DNA of 64,000 nucleotides from Neobacillus niacini NBRC 15566 (GCF_001591505.1 NZ_BCVA01000025.1:20703-84702); one strand, 5' to 3'. Counted from the stretch's first letter, positions 26,452 through 36,817 are shown. Notes: generated by a model not told the origin, from the letters alone. Numbers and translations are program-made.

Positions 26452-26880
26452 TTTGGTTACCTTTGAAGGAGAGAAATAAAGATAGCGGGAATCAAAGAGT
26501 CGTATTGGTTACCGTTGGAGCAGGAAAATCAAGATAGCGGGACCAAAGAGTCGTATTGGTTACCGTTGGAGCAGAAAAATCAAGAAAGCGGGAATTAAAG
26601 AGTCGTATTGGTTACCGTTGAAGCAGAGAAATCAAGAAAGTGGGAACCAAAGTTGCGTATTGGTTACCGTTGAAGCAGGAAAATCAAGATAGCGGGAACC
26701 AAAGAGTCGTATTGGTTACCGTTGGAGCAGAGAAATCAAGAAAGCGGGAATCAAAGAGTCGTATTGATTACCGTTCAAGCAGAAAAATCAAAGTAGCGGG
26801 AATCAAAGAGGCGTTTTGATCACCGTTCAAGCAGGAAATCAAGATAGCGGGAAACATAGGAGCCTATTAGTTCCAGATAA
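26452..26880. repeat. 52-bp tandem repeat array E (8 units)
   Basis: GCGGGAATCAAAGAG-type cores occur at 26485, 26537, 26588, 26640, 26692, 26744, 26796 and 26847, with steps of 52, 51, 52, 52, 52, 52, 52 and 51 bp counted to the array end. Each unit also has TTGGTTACCGTTGGAGCAG; GGGAA-x-CAAA and TTTGGTT-x-CC are inverted arms. It fills the 442-bp gap between the Gfo/Idh and second GH105 genes, with no ORF. It is related to array B. Confidence 0.9.
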
Positions 26881-26892
26881 AGGAGGATAAAC

Positions 26893-27924
26893 ATGACACA
26901 ATTAGTACTTCAGGAAACCAAGATTTCTCAAGCAATTGATCGGGTTGTTGAGCGAACGTTTAACATGGATTTCGGTTGGGATTGGCCAGGTGGAGTTGCC
27001 TTTTTCGGTGTGGCTGAAGCTTTTGAAGCAACCGGTGAAGAGAAATATCTACAAGCGATAAAGGCTTGGGTTGATTCAGAATTAGAAGATGGGCTGCCTC
27101 GGTTAACGGTAAATGCTTCTTCCATCGGTCACGTACTATTAACACTATACAAAGCGACAAATGAAGAAAAGTATATAGAGACCGCCGTTAAAATGGCAGA
27201 TTATCTGCTTCATGATGCCGAGCGATTTGCCGATGGTGTTCTGCAGCATACCGTAAACGGCGATAAATATCAATTCCCTGAGCAGGCATGGGTCGATACC
27301 ATGTTTATGGCAGGGTATTTCTTACTGAGAATCGGGAACCTGTTAGACCGGGAAGATTACTTCAACTTTGGATTAAAGCAATATCATGGACATGAAGAGT
27401 TTCTCCAGGATGATAGAACAAACCTCTATTATCATGGCTGGGATAACCTTGCGCAAAATCATATGTCAGGAATTTTTTGGGCAAGAGGAAACAGCTGGGC
27501 GGCGTACACTATGGCACGGGCACTTGAACTAATTGAGGTTCAGCACCCTTCGTTTATGATTATTCAAGGATCCTTACGTGATCAATTAAGTGCTTTGGTT
27601 CGCTTGCAATCGGAAACAGGACTTTGGCATACAATCTTAGACGACCCTGATTCTTATCTTGAAACTTCAGGTTCAGCTGGAATTGCCGCAGCACTGTTAA
27701 CAAGCGGCAAATTATATAACAAATATATACAAAGATCAGTCGAAGGAATCCTTGCTCAAATAAGAGAAGACGGTTCGGTTATGGGAGTATCTGCAGGAAC
27801 GGCTGTCATGTTTGATGCGGATGGTTATAGAGAAGTGCCTTATAAACGAGTACAAGGATGGGGACAAGGGCTTGTCTTAGCCTTTTTATCACTACTATTA
27901 AAAAGAGAAAATAAGAGTTTGTAA
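26893..27924 (+). CDS. Glycoside hydrolase GH105/GH88 family (second unsaturated uronyl hydrolase)
   Basis: The 343-aa cytoplasmic protein has the same barrel motifs as the GH105 protein at 24004: WPGGVAFFGVAEAF, QAWVDTMFMAGYFL with the catalytic Asp, WARGNSW, LETSGSAGIA and a Gly-rich end (VQGWGQGLVLAFLS). It resembles YesR. Having two copies suggests different chain lengths or substituted substrates. It starts after AAAGGAGG and ends at a hairpin at 27926. Confidence 0.9.
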   Translation: MTQLVLQETKISQAIDRVVERTFNMDFGWDWPGGVAFFGVAEAFEATGEEKYLQAIKAWVDSELEDGLPRLTVNASSIGHVLLTLYKATNEEKYIETAVKMADYLLHDAERFADGVLQHTVNGDKYQFPEQAWVDTMFMAGYFLLRIGNLLDREDYFNFGLKQYHGHEEFLQDDRTNLYYHGWDNLAQNHMSGIFWARGNSWAAYTMARALELIEVQHPSFMIIQGSLRDQLSALVRLQSETGLWHTILDDPDSYLETSGSAGIAAALLTSGKLYNKYIQRSVEGILAQIREDGSVMGVSAGTAVMFDADGYREVPYKRVQGWGQGLVLAFLSLLLKRENKSL

Positions 27925-27925
27925 A

Positions 27926-27972
27926 TAAAATAACCTGTGGAATGCGGCAACCATCCACAGGTTATTTTGAAT
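27926..27972 (+). terminator. Hairpin after the second GH105 gene
   Basis: AAAATAACCTGTGGA pairs with TCCACAGGTTATTTT around a short loop. The weak T tract suggests partial termination within the operon. Confidence 0.65.
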
Positions 27973-28011
27973 AATAGACTTATTATTTACTAAGGTAAAA
28001 GGAGGGGGAAT

Positions 28012-30099
28012 ATGCAGTCTTCCTATGTTGTGATTGATGGTAATTCTATTATATCCGTACCAGAAAATATACCAACTTCTGTCAAGCATGCTGTGGATAT
28101 GATCATGAGAGATCATACCAACGTATTCGGAAAACCGCCAAGACTGGAAACATCCTTGAACGAAAAAGCCGATTTGGTAATTAGATATGCATTAACTGAC
28201 AAAGAATGTCCCGTAAGACCTGAAGCTTATAGCTATCGCTTTGTAGAAACTAATGGAAAATGGTCATTCCATATTATCGGTTATGATGATTTAGGAATTA
28301 TTTATGGTTTGCTTGAATATAGCCGTCAATATTTGGAGGTAGACCCTTTTTGGTATTGGGGCGATATTCCTGTTAAACAAAAGACGAACGTACATATATC
28401 AGCAAACGATTTCAATTCACCTGAAAAAACGGTAAGGTACCGCGGCTGGTTTGTAAATGATGAGGTCTGCCTCCTTGGATGGAAGGAAGAATACCCGCCA
28501 TCAAAAGAAATATGGTTTCCTGTTTTCGAAGCTTTATTACGATGCGGGGGAAACATGGTTATCCCTGGCACCGATCTTCCTAAGCATGGGATTCATGCAG
28601 ATTTAGCATCTGAAATGGGGTTGTGGGTTACTCACCATCACGCTGAACCGTTAGGTGCTGAAATGTTTTTAAGGGCATTTCCAGGTAAAACACCTAGCTA
28701 TAAGGAACATCCAGAATTATTTGAGTCCTTATGGGAGGAAGCTATTCAAAAACAAAAAAATCAGAAAATAGTGTGGGTCCTTTCGTTCCGCGGGCAGGGA
28801 GATGCCCCGTTTTGGCATTATGATCCTCAATTTGATACACCAGAAAAAAGAGGTGCCATGATTTCCAAGGTCATCCATAGGCAATATGAAATGATAAAAG
28901 AATCAGTAGACCATCCTATCTGCTCCATGGCTTTATATGGAGAAATCTCCGAACTTTACAAAGCAGGTCATATACAGGTTCCTGAGAATGTTATAAAAAT
29001 ATGGGCAGATAACGGTTATGGCAAGATGGTGTCTAGGAGACAGGGAAATGAAAATTACCGGATTCCTTCTCTTCCAGCCGCTGGTGACAGCGGGGAACAT
29101 GGAATTTATTATCATATCACTTTCCATGACCTACAGGCTTCTAATCATTTAACCATGTTTACGTCTCCGCCGGAGATGTTAAAAGAAGAGCTGGAAAAGG
29201 CGTTTGAAGCAGGTGCATGTTCCTACCTGCTGCTTAATAGCGGTAATATCCGCATGCATCTTTACCCGCTGGATATTGTCAGTCATTTATGGAATAACGG
29301 TAAAATTGATATTCAAGAACACCTAATGGCATTTATTGAGCGTCTATATAAAAAGAATACGAGGGAAATTGCCCAGCTCTATAGAAGTTATTTTGAAAAG
29401 AGTATTTCCTATGGTCCTAATCGAGATGACAAAGCTGGAGACGAGTTTTACCACCATCCAGCAAGAAAGATGTTGGGCCATTGGCTTCAAGGAAAAACAG
29501 ATTTTCCGCTGGAAAAATTGTATTGGGCTACGGGTGAAATTTCTTTTATCGATCAAGTGAACTGGTTTATGGGAAAATGTCAGAGTGGTTTAACCGGCTG
29601 GGAAGAGTTTTTACAACAGTGCAGGGACCTTTCTTTACAGTTACTAGAAGAAGACCGACAGCGTTTTGATGATCAGCTTTTAATGCAAGGTGAATTACAT
29701 GCCTCCGGTTGTAAAGGGTTTATTTCTCTTTGTAACGCCTATCTTTCTTTTACCCAAAAAAATTATCCACTTGCTTTTGTCCATGCCTCTAAATCCATTG
29801 ATTATTACAAGGAATCTAAGCGATCTTTAAAACGGGCAGAACATGGGAAGTGGGAACATTTTTATCGGGGAGATTGGTTAACCAACATAGACAGTACCAT
29901 TTATTCGCTGGAAGCATTGCGGAGGTTCCTACGGATGCAGGGGGACTGTCCTGATTTCTTCCTTTGGTACAAAGAATACCTGATGCCGGAAACGGAAAAA
30001 TATATTTATTTGGAGAATACTCACCGAAATCCGTTGTCAGATGATGAATTAGCCAAAAGGCTGGCAGAGAAATTCTTCGCAAAGGAGGAAAATAGATGA
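28012..30099 (+). CDS. GH115-like glycoside hydrolase family protein
   Basis: The 695-aa protein has no signal peptide. It matches the GH115 (alpha-glucuronidase) core in order: GIIYGLLEYSRQYL, DPFWYWGDIPVK, RYRGWFVNDE near residue 145, THHHAEP, VLSFRGQGDAPFW, ALYGEISELY, IKIWADNGYG and GIYYHITFHD. It is shorter than typical GH115 enzymes (about 850-1000 aa), lacking the C-terminal domains. In a rhamnogalacturonan locus it may remove glucuronic acid side groups, which is inference. It overlaps the CE12 gene by 4 bp. Confidence 0.75.
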   Translation: MQSSYVVIDGNSIISVPENIPTSVKHAVDMIMRDHTNVFGKPPRLETSLNEKADLVIRYALTDKECPVRPEAYSYRFVETNGKWSFHIIGYDDLGIIYGLLEYSRQYLEVDPFWYWGDIPVKQKTNVHISANDFNSPEKTVRYRGWFVNDEVCLLGWKEEYPPSKEIWFPVFEALLRCGGNMVIPGTDLPKHGIHADLASEMGLWVTHHHAEPLGAEMFLRAFPGKTPSYKEHPELFESLWEEAIQKQKNQKIVWVLSFRGQGDAPFWHYDPQFDTPEKRGAMISKVIHRQYEMIKESVDHPICSMALYGEISELYKAGHIQVPENVIKIWADNGYGKMVSRRQGNENYRIPSLPAAGDSGEHGIYYHITFHDLQASNHLTMFTSPPEMLKEELEKAFEAGACSYLLLNSGNIRMHLYPLDIVSHLWNNGKIDIQEHLMAFIERLYKKNTREIAQLYRSYFEKSISYGPNRDDKAGDEFYHHPARKMLGHWLQGKTDFPLEKLYWATGEISFIDQVNWFMGKCQSGLTGWEEFLQQCRDLSLQLLEEDRQRFDDQLLMQGELHASGCKGFISLCNAYLSFTQKNYPLAFVHASKSIDYYKESKRSLKRAEHGKWEHFYRGDWLTNIDSTIYSLEALRRFLRMQGDCPDFFLWYKEYLMPETEKYIYLENTHRNPLSDDELAKRLAEKFFAKEENR

Positions 30100-30779
30100 A
30101 AAATAATGAAAGTAAACCCATCCATATTTTCTTAGCAGGGGATTCAACCGTGGCGAGCTGTCCACGTAATGAGGCACCGATGGCGGGCTGGGGACAATTG
30201 TTCCAATCCTTTTTTTCTGAGGAAGTAAAAGTTCTTAATATCGCCAAGGGTGGAGCAAGTACCAATACCTTTATTGAAATAGGGTATTTAGATATCATTC
30301 TTGAGTTCATCGGTCCCAACGATTTCCTGTTTATTCAATTTGGTCATAATGACCAAAAATCATTCGGTACGGAACCATTTACAACCTACGAGTCGTATCT
30401 GACGGAATATGTTAATGGGGCCAGAGAGAAAGGGGCAATCCCGATCTTAGTTACTTCTGTACATCGAAGAAATTTTGATGAACAGGGAAAAATAGTCAAT
30501 ACGCTAGGGGACTATCCTACGTCGATGATACAGCTGGCTCAGATATTAGATGTCCAGCTGATCAATCTTTTGGAAAAAACAGAAAGGCTTTATGAAACGT
30601 TAGGTGTTGAAGGGTCAAGGAAATTGTTTACGCAATTCGCCGCCAATGAACATCCAAATTACCCGAATGGTATCGAGGATAATACACACTTTTGCGAACA
30701 TGGTGCACTGGAAGTTGGAAAGCTAGTAATTGAGGGAATTAAGGAACTCCAGCTGCCAATAGTGCCTTATATAAAATAA
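30096..30779 (+). CDS. Rhamnogalacturonan acetylesterase, SGNH/CE12 (YesT/RhgT-like)
   Basis: The 227-aa protein has the SGNH blocks: nucleophile Ser in LAGDSTVA (residue ~15), GGAST in block II, GHND in block III and the catalytic DNTHFCEHG Asp/His near the end. It removes acetyl groups from galacturonyl residues of rhamnogalacturonan. No signal peptide is seen, so it acts on imported oligosaccharides. It is translationally coupled (ATGA) to the GH115-like gene. Confidence 0.92.
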   Translation: MKNNESKPIHIFLAGDSTVASCPRNEAPMAGWGQLFQSFFSEEVKVLNIAKGGASTNTFIEIGYLDIILEFIGPNDFLFIQFGHNDQKSFGTEPFTTYESYLTEYVNGAREKGAIPILVTSVHRRNFDEQGKIVNTLGDYPTSMIQLAQILDVQLINLLEKTERLYETLGVEGSRKLFTQFAANEHPNYPNGIEDNTHFCEHGALEVGKLVIEGIKELQLPIVPYIK

Positions 30780-30808
30780 TAGATTGATAGTCTGACGAGG
30801 TGATAAAT

Positions 30809-32791
30809 ATGGGTAAAAAGTTATATCATGGAGCTGCCTATTATCCGGAGCTATGGGACGAAAAGGTGATCGAAGAAGATATTAAATTAATGAAGGAAAC
30901 CGGAATAAATGTGGTTAGAATCGGTGAATTTGCATGGCACACAATGGAGCCGGAAGAGAATAAGTTTGATTATAGCTTTTTTGTTACCACTATAGAAAAG
31001 CTCTATGAAAATGGCATTGAAACGGTCATGTGTACGCCGACGCCCACCCCTCCAATTTGGTTCAGTGATGGACATCCCGAGCGAATGTATGTTGATCGGG
31101 ATGGAAAGGTAATGGGACATGGTTCCAGGCAGCATGCTTGTACCAACAATCCTTATTTTAGAGAAAGAGCCGCACTGATTACTGAAAATCTAGCCAAAGC
31201 AGTTGGCGGCTTGACAGGAGTGATAGGCTGGCAGATTGATAATGAGTTCAAATGTCATGTCAGCGAATGTATGTGTAACACCTGCAAAAAACAATGGCAT
31301 GAGTGGTTAAAGAATCGTTATGAAACGGTAGAAAATTTAAATGACGCTTGGGGTACAAAAATTTGGAGTGAATATTATCATCGCTTTGAACAGGTACCGC
31401 AGCCAGGACCTGCACCGTTTTTACACAACTCATCATTAAGTACGATGTACCAAATCTTTTCAATGGAAAAAATAGCTGAGTTTTCCGATGATCAAGCAGA
31501 AATTATTAGAAAATATACAGCTGCGCCAATTACACATAATAGTTCTGTTTTTTTTAGTGTAGACAATGAGAGACTATTCAAAAACTTGGACTTTGCTTCG
31601 TTTGATACCTATGCCACCATTGATTACGTCGAAAATTATTTAATTAACAACGATTTGTGGAGAAACTTCAAAAAAGGCAGAAATTACTGGGTGATGGAGA
31701 CGAGTCCATCCTATGCAGCTTCATTAGAAAGTTATGCAAGTCCTCATCCAAATGGATATTTAAAAGTAGAAGCGGCAGCCGCCTACGCATTAGGTGCAGA
31801 AGCGTTTTGTTATTGGTTATGGAGACAGCAGCGTGCGGGCTGTGAACAGCCTCATGGATCTGTGATTAGTGCATGGGGGAAACCTACAGTTGGTTATGCG
31901 AATGTGTTAGAAGTAGAAGCGATGAGAAAGGAAATAGAAGAGATTATCACTTCGACTCAACCATCTCAGGCGGAATTGGCGATTACCTATTCTGACCGAG
32001 GCAAGGCATTTTTAAAAACCGAACCTCACCGTGATTTAAATCATCGAACATTAATGACTGATTTTTATAAACGTATCGTATCAATGGGGATTCACCGTGA
32101 TGTCATTCCAGAAGGAGCAAGCCTAAACGGGTATAAGCTATTGTTCACACCGTTTATTCACTATTTATCTTCTGAGTATCTCGCACGTGCGAAGCAGTTT
32201 GTGGAAAATGGCGGCATTTGGATTGCCGGACCATTAACAGGCGGGCGAACCGGACACCATACGGTGCATACAGATAGGGCATTAGGGAAGCTGGAGAAAC
32301 TTGCAGGTGTTGAAGTGCTCTACACTTACCCAATGGATGGAACAGGAACGATTGGGCATGCGTTTGGTACTTCTGCGCCATTAGGATTATGGAGCTCCGT
32401 TTTTGAAGCAGATGCCAATAGTGCTGTTGGAACTATTGAAGAGGGTCTTTCTAAAGGCAAAGCCTTTATCACAGAAACAAGGCTGGGGGAAGGCAAAATT
32501 GTCATGTTGGGCTCATTGCCAGTAGAGGGAGCTGGAGACCTCCTGCTGCAGAAACTTGTTGACCACTATTCACAAGAAGCAGGTATTACATTGAGAACTG
32601 ATGTATCTAAAGGTACTATAGTGGCTCCAAGACATGGTGAGGATTACACCGTTTGGTTTATTATCAACATGGACGGCAATGGCGGCTCCGTCACGATCCC
32701 ACAAGCAGGCATAGACTTGCAGACCAATAGAGCAATAGAACCGGGTAAACTTATACTAGGGAGATTTGAATATAAAATGATTAAATTTTAG
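30809..32791 (+). CDS. Beta-galactosidase, GH42 (YesZ-like)
   Basis: The ATG at 30809 has GACGAGGTGA upstream; an earlier GTG at 30800 overlaps that site. The 660-aa protein has the GH42 three-domain layout. The acid/base Glu is in QIDNEF (about residue 145) and the nucleophile Glu in WVMETSPS (about 297). A zinc-type cysteine set (HACTNN, then ECMCNTC) matches thermophile GH42 and YesZ. It would remove galactose from RG-I galactan side chains in the cytoplasm. It lies 12 bp before the mutarotase gene. Confidence 0.93.
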   Translation: MGKKLYHGAAYYPELWDEKVIEEDIKLMKETGINVVRIGEFAWHTMEPEENKFDYSFFVTTIEKLYENGIETVMCTPTPTPPIWFSDGHPERMYVDRDGKVMGHGSRQHACTNNPYFRERAALITENLAKAVGGLTGVIGWQIDNEFKCHVSECMCNTCKKQWHEWLKNRYETVENLNDAWGTKIWSEYYHRFEQVPQPGPAPFLHNSSLSTMYQIFSMEKIAEFSDDQAEIIRKYTAAPITHNSSVFFSVDNERLFKNLDFASFDTYATIDYVENYLINNDLWRNFKKGRNYWVMETSPSYAASLESYASPHPNGYLKVEAAAAYALGAEAFCYWLWRQQRAGCEQPHGSVISAWGKPTVGYANVLEVEAMRKEIEEIITSTQPSQAELAITYSDRGKAFLKTEPHRDLNHRTLMTDFYKRIVSMGIHRDVIPEGASLNGYKLLFTPFIHYLSSEYLARAKQFVENGGIWIAGPLTGGRTGHHTVHTDRALGKLEKLAGVEVLYTYPMDGTGTIGHAFGTSAPLGLWSSVFEADANSAVGTIEEGLSKGKAFITETRLGEGKIVMLGSLPVEGAGDLLLQKLVDHYSQEAGITLRTDVSKGTIVAPRHGEDYTVWFIINMDGNGGSVTIPQAGIDLQTNRAIEPGKLILGRFEYKMIKF

Positions 32792-32802
32792 GAGGATTTA
32801 CG

Positions 32803-33117
32803 ATGATCCGAAAAGCATCTATCATGAAATTGTTTCCCGGATTCCAAGAGGAATATAAAAAACGCCATGACGAGTTATGGCCCGAAATGGCAACAGAACT
32901 AAAGAAACACGGCGCTCATCATTATTCAATTTTCCTAGACGAAAAGACCAATACCCTTTTCGCGTATGTTGAAATTGAGAGCGAAGAAAAGTGGAGTAAA
33001 ATGGCCGAAACGGAGATTTGTCAAAAGTGGTGGGCGTATATGAAGGATATTATGGAAACAAATCCTGATAACAGCCCTGTTTCCACCGAACTAAAGCAAG
33101 TATTTTATTTAAATTAA
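32803..33117 (+). CDS. rhaM: L-rhamnose mutarotase
   Basis: The 104-aa protein matches Rha[22 protein letters not shown] with the catalytic His, [16 protein letters not shown] and WWAYMKDIM. It interconverts alpha and beta L-rhamnose before isomerisation. AGGAGG precedes the ATG. Other rhamnose catabolic genes are not in the window. Confidence 0.93.
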   Translation: MIRKASIMKLFPGFQEEYKKRHDELWPEMATELKKHGAHHYSIFLDEKTNTLFAYVEIESEEKWSKMAETEICQKWWAYMKDIMETNPDNSPVSTELKQVFYLN

Positions 33118-33138
33118 TAGTTGAATTCGGGACGGATA

Positions 33139-33167
33139 AAAAACCACCAAACTTTGGTGGTTTTTTT
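33139..33167 (+). terminator. Rho-independent terminator after rhaM
   Basis: AAAACCACCAA pairs with TTGGTGGTTTT around ACT and is followed by a run of T. Confidence 0.88.
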
Positions 33168-33248
33168 AAGAAAAGTACTTGTCTTTCTTGCATAACTAGC
33201 AGAGTTATTAAATAAGATTTATTTATGTTTCAAAGGAGGCGAGGTTGT

Positions 33249-34991
33249 ATGCAGAGTTTGCGTTGGGCATGGAGTTATATTCGGAACCATAAATTCAGGC
33301 TATATAGTGGTTTGTTGTTGGCGCTAGCGGTTTCCGCTCTTAATATGGTAAATCCTTATCTAGCAGGAAAAATCGTCGATGATGTCATGTTCGCCGGAAA
33401 TACAGGTTTGTTATGGCCATTGTTAGCAACCATGATTGGTATAACCGTTGTCAGGACCTGCGTTCGCTACGGATATCAGATCATGTTTGAAAAAATGTCC
33501 CAAAGCGTTATTTTTACCATGAGAGAAAACCTCTATAATCGTCTTCTTCAGTTGGATTTTTCTTTTTATAATCGTACCAAAACGGGAGATATCATGGCCC
33601 GAATGACAGGTGACATGGAAGCGATTCGGCATTTTACAGCATGGACCATTTATATGATTTTTGAAAATGCAACGATTTTAATTTTCGCTATTATCTTTAT
33701 GTTTACGATTCATCCGCCATTAACGGTAGCCATTATAGCCATCGCACCGATTATCGGCTTTTTTGCCTACCGATTATCCCGTGACGTGAAGCCAACATTC
33801 ACAGAAATCAGAAATCAGTTTGCCAGGCTAAATTCAGTGGTACAAGAAAATATCAGTGGAAATCGGGTAGTAAAAGCTTTTGCAAAAGAAAGCTATGAAA
33901 TTGAAAAATTTTCAATCGAGAACGAAGCCTTTAAGGATCGAAATCTTCAATCGGCAAAAGTGTGGGAGAAAAATTTACCTGTTTTGGATTCACTTGCAGG
34001 TGTCTTAACGGTTGTGATGATCTTAGTCGGAGGTACGATGGTTATTTCCGGGTCACTTACCATTGGAGAACTCGTCGTTTTTAATTCCTTGATTTGGGCG
34101 CTGAATAATCCAATGCGGATGGCGGGCTGGCTAATTAATGATGTTCAAAGATTTATTGCGTCTGCTGAAAAAGTGGAGGATCTCCTTGAAACCAAATCAC
34201 AAATCACTAATGGAGATGAACAAAATATTCAAGCTACTGTTGGAACAGTGGAGTTTAACAACGTTTATTTTAGCTATGGTGATGGCATGGTGTTAGAAGA
34301 CCTTAGCTTTGTTGCTCAACCAGGGCAGACAGTAGGGATCATTGGACCAACAGGTTCGGGAAAGTCTACATTAGTGAATCTATTGAGCCGATTTTATGAC
34401 TGTACCTGTGGTGATATAAAAGTAGGTGGAATCAATGTGAAGGAATGGGATATTCATAAATTAAGATCATCAATGGGAATGGTCATGCAGGATATTTTTC
34501 TTTTTTCCGATACGATTGAAGGGAACATCGCATATGGAAATCCAACTGCGACTTTGGAAGAGGTTTATGAAGCGGCCAGAAAAGCCGAGGCTCATGATTT
34601 TATTACTTCGATGCCAGAGGGCTATGACACGATTGTTGGTGAGAGGGGTGTAGGTCTATCAGGCGGTCAGAAACAGCGAATTGCTCTTGCTAGAGCGCTT
34701 CTTAAAGATCCAAACATCCTTATATTGGATGATACCACTTCAAGCGTGGATATGGAGACAGAAGAACGAATTCAACACACGTTACATTCCATTCAGGAAA
34801 ATAAAACCTGTTTTATTATTGCGCATCGAATTTCCTCAGTGAAAGACGCAGATGTAATTCTCGTCATGGATGATGGAAGAATCATCGAGAGAGGCACCCA
34901 TGAAGAGTTACTTTTGAAAAGAGGATACTATTACAACGTCTTTCAGAATCAGTATGGGAACTTTGACATTCACCTAATGGCAAGGAAGTGA
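33249..34991 (+). CDS. ABC exporter half-transporter, permease + ATPase (degenerate site subunit)
   Basis: The ATG at 33249 follows AAAGGAGG at 33231; the upstream ATG at 33225 precedes that site. The 580-aa protein has six membrane helices then an ATPase domain with Walker A GPTGSGKST, an intact signature LSGGQKQR and Walker B ILILDDTTSS, where the catalytic Glu is Asp. It pairs with the next gene to form a heterodimeric type IV exporter (YfiBC/BmrCD/TM287-288 type). The role in this locus is unknown; drug or oligosaccharide efflux are options. Confidence 0.88.
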   Translation: MQSLRWAWSYIRNHKFRLYSGLLLALAVSALNMVNPYLAGKIVDDVMFAGNTGLLWPLLATMIGITVVRTCVRYGYQIMFEKMSQSVIFTMRENLYNRLLQLDFSFYNRTKTGDIMARMTGDMEAIRHFTAWTIYMIFENATILIFAIIFMFTIHPPLTVAIIAIAPIIGFFAYRLSRDVKPTFTEIRNQFARLNSVVQENISGNRVVKAFAKESYEIEKFSIENEAFKDRNLQSAKVWEKNLPVLDSLAGVLTVVMILVGGTMVISGSLTIGELVVFNSLIWALNNPMRMAGWLINDVQRFIASAEKVEDLLETKSQITNGDEQNIQATVGTVEFNNVYFSYGDGMVLEDLSFVAQPGQTVGIIGPTGSGKSTLVNLLSRFYDCTCGDIKVGGINVKEWDIHKLRSSMGMVMQDIFLFSDTIEGNIAYGNPTATLEEVYEAARKAEAHDFITSMPEGYDTIVGERGVGLSGGQKQRIALARALLKDPNILILDDTTSSVDMETEERIQHTLHSIQENKTCFIIAHRISSVKDADVILVMDDGRIIERGTHEELLLKRGYYYNVFQNQYGNFDIHLMARK

Positions 34992-34997
34992 CAAACT

Positions 34998-36779
34998 TTG
35001 GCACGTAATAAATTTAATGTAGATGAAGAGCTGGAAACACCCTTTAATTTCGTTCATCTTAAAAGGTTACTAACCTATTTAAAACCTTATAAAACAAAGA
35101 TTATGGTGACAGTTCTAATAATGCTGGCTGCCAGCGGGGCCAATTTAATTGGCCCATACTTAATCAAACAGGCAATTGACGAAGAAATTCCTAGTAAGGA
35201 TGTTCAGGGTCTGGTCATACTTGGTGTTATTTATTTAGGTGCGTTAACGATTACTGGAATCTGTATGAAATACAGAATCAGAATGATGTCCCAAATTGGT
35301 CACAGTGTCATAAAAAATATCCGAAAAGATTTATTTACCCACTTACAAAAGCTCTCCTTTTCGTTTTTTGACAGCCGTCCGCATGGAAAAATTTTAGTCA
35401 GGGTTGTGAACTATGTTAATTCATTAAGTGACCTGCTTTCGAACGGCTTAATTAATTTGATTACCGATTTATTCAGCTTATTTGTCATCATCGGCTTTAT
35501 GCTCGCGATTGATGTGAAGCTGACCATGTATGCAATGGCTGGTTTCCCGGTTCTTGCAGGGATTATTTTTATCATTAAAAACGCCCAGCGCAAGGCATGG
35601 CAAAATTTAAGTAATAAGCAATCGAATATGAATGCCTATATACATGAAAGCATTAATGGAATTAAAGTGACTCAAGCGTTTGTCCGGGAAGAAGAAAATA
35701 AAAAAATCTTCTATGGAGTATCAAATGGATACAGGGGTGCCTGGCTAAGAGCGGTCAAAATTCAGTTTTTACTTTGGCCGTCAATTGAGAATATATCTGT
35801 CCTAACGGTTTCACTTGTTTATGTCATAGGGATCAGCATGATTGGTGATGGAATCACAGTCGGCGCATTGGTTGCTTTTATCGGGTATATTTGGATGTTT
35901 TGGACACCGCTTGCGAACATTGGAAACTTTTATAATGCGATTATTAATGCATCTGCCTATCTGGAACGTATTTTTGAAATGATGGATGAAAAACCAACCA
36001 TTTCAAGTGTCCCTGGAGCGAATGAACTGCCGCTGATAAAAGGAAAAGTAGAATTCGAGAATGTAGTCTTTGGATATGAAGAGAGTGAAAGGAATTTAGA
36101 TTCTATCAATTTCAAGGCCAATCCGGGTGAATCCATTGCGATTGTAGGACCGACGGGATCTGGAAAAACCACCATTGTCAGTTTAATAAGTCGTTTTTAT
36201 GACATTAATAGCGGGGCAATAAAAATTGATGATATCGATATAAAATCTGTAACCATTTCATCGCTGCGTAAACAAATGGGAGTGATGCTTCAGGATCCTT
36301 TTATTTTCTCGGGAACCATAATGGATAATATTCGCTACGGAAGGTTGGATGCAACTGACGAAGAAGTAATCGAAGCAGCAAAGGCAGTGCAAGCCCACCA
36401 ATTTATTATGGGATTAAGGGATGGTTATCGTACCGAGGTAAATGAGAGGGGATCCGTTCTTTCGAATGGTCAAAGGCAGTTAATCTCTTTTGCCCGTGCA
36501 CTACTAGCCGATCCTAAAATTCTAATTTTAGATGAGGCAACTTCTTCGATTGATACTGAGACGGAACTTGCTTTACAAAAGGGACTCGAGGCCCTGCTCT
36601 CGGGAAGAACTTCTTTTATTATCGCCCATCGTCTTTCAACCATTCAAAACGCTTCAAAGATCCTATTTATTGAGAAAGGTAAAATTATTGAAGAAGGAAC
36701 ACATGAAGAATTGATTCAACAGAGAGGTTATTATTGGAAATTATATACATCACATTATTCCTCACTGGACGCTGGATAA
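34998..36779 (+). CDS. ABC exporter half-transporter, permease + ATPase (catalytic site subunit)
   Basis: The TTG start has AAGGAAGTG upstream, 6 bp after the partner gene. The 593-aa protein has six membrane helices and an ATPase domain with Walker A GPTGSGKTT, a degenerate signature LSNGQRQL and intact Walker B ILILDEATSS. Together with the partner's Asp this gives one degenerate and one consensus nucleotide site, as in known heterodimeric exporters. Confidence 0.9.
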   Translation: MARNKFNVDEELETPFNFVHLKRLLTYLKPYKTKIMVTVLIMLAASGANLIGPYLIKQAIDEEIPSKDVQGLVILGVIYLGALTITGICMKYRIRMMSQIGHSVIKNIRKDLFTHLQKLSFSFFDSRPHGKILVRVVNYVNSLSDLLSNGLINLITDLFSLFVIIGFMLAIDVKLTMYAMAGFPVLAGIIFIIKNAQRKAWQNLSNKQSNMNAYIHESINGIKVTQAFVREEENKKIFYGVSNGYRGAWLRAVKIQFLLWPSIENISVLTVSLVYVIGISMIGDGITVGALVAFIGYIWMFWTPLANIGNFYNAIINASAYLERIFEMMDEKPTISSVPGANELPLIKGKVEFENVVFGYEESERNLDSINFKANPGESIAIVGPTGSGKTTIVSLISRFYDINSGAIKIDDIDIKSVTISSLRKQMGVMLQDPFIFSGTIMDNIRYGRLDATDEEVIEAAKAVQAHQFIMGLRDGYRTEVNERGSVLSNGQRQLISFARALLADPKILILDEATSSIDTETELALQKGLEALLSGRTSFIIAHRLSTIQNASKILFIEKGKIIEEGTHEELIQQRGYYWKLYTSHYSSLDAG

Positions 36780-36787
36780 ACGCACAG

Positions 36788-36817
36788 AAGCCCTCAACTT
36801 TTGAGGGCCATTTTTTT
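36788..36817 (+). terminator. Rho-independent terminator after the ABC exporter
   Basis: GCCCTCAA/TTGAGGGC with a short loop is followed by seven T. Confidence 0.88.

Noticed and set aside
34632..34760. Asp in the ABC Walker B as a sequencing error
   Set aside because: The partner protein has the complementary degenerate signature (LSNGQ), the normal pattern of heterodimeric exporters.
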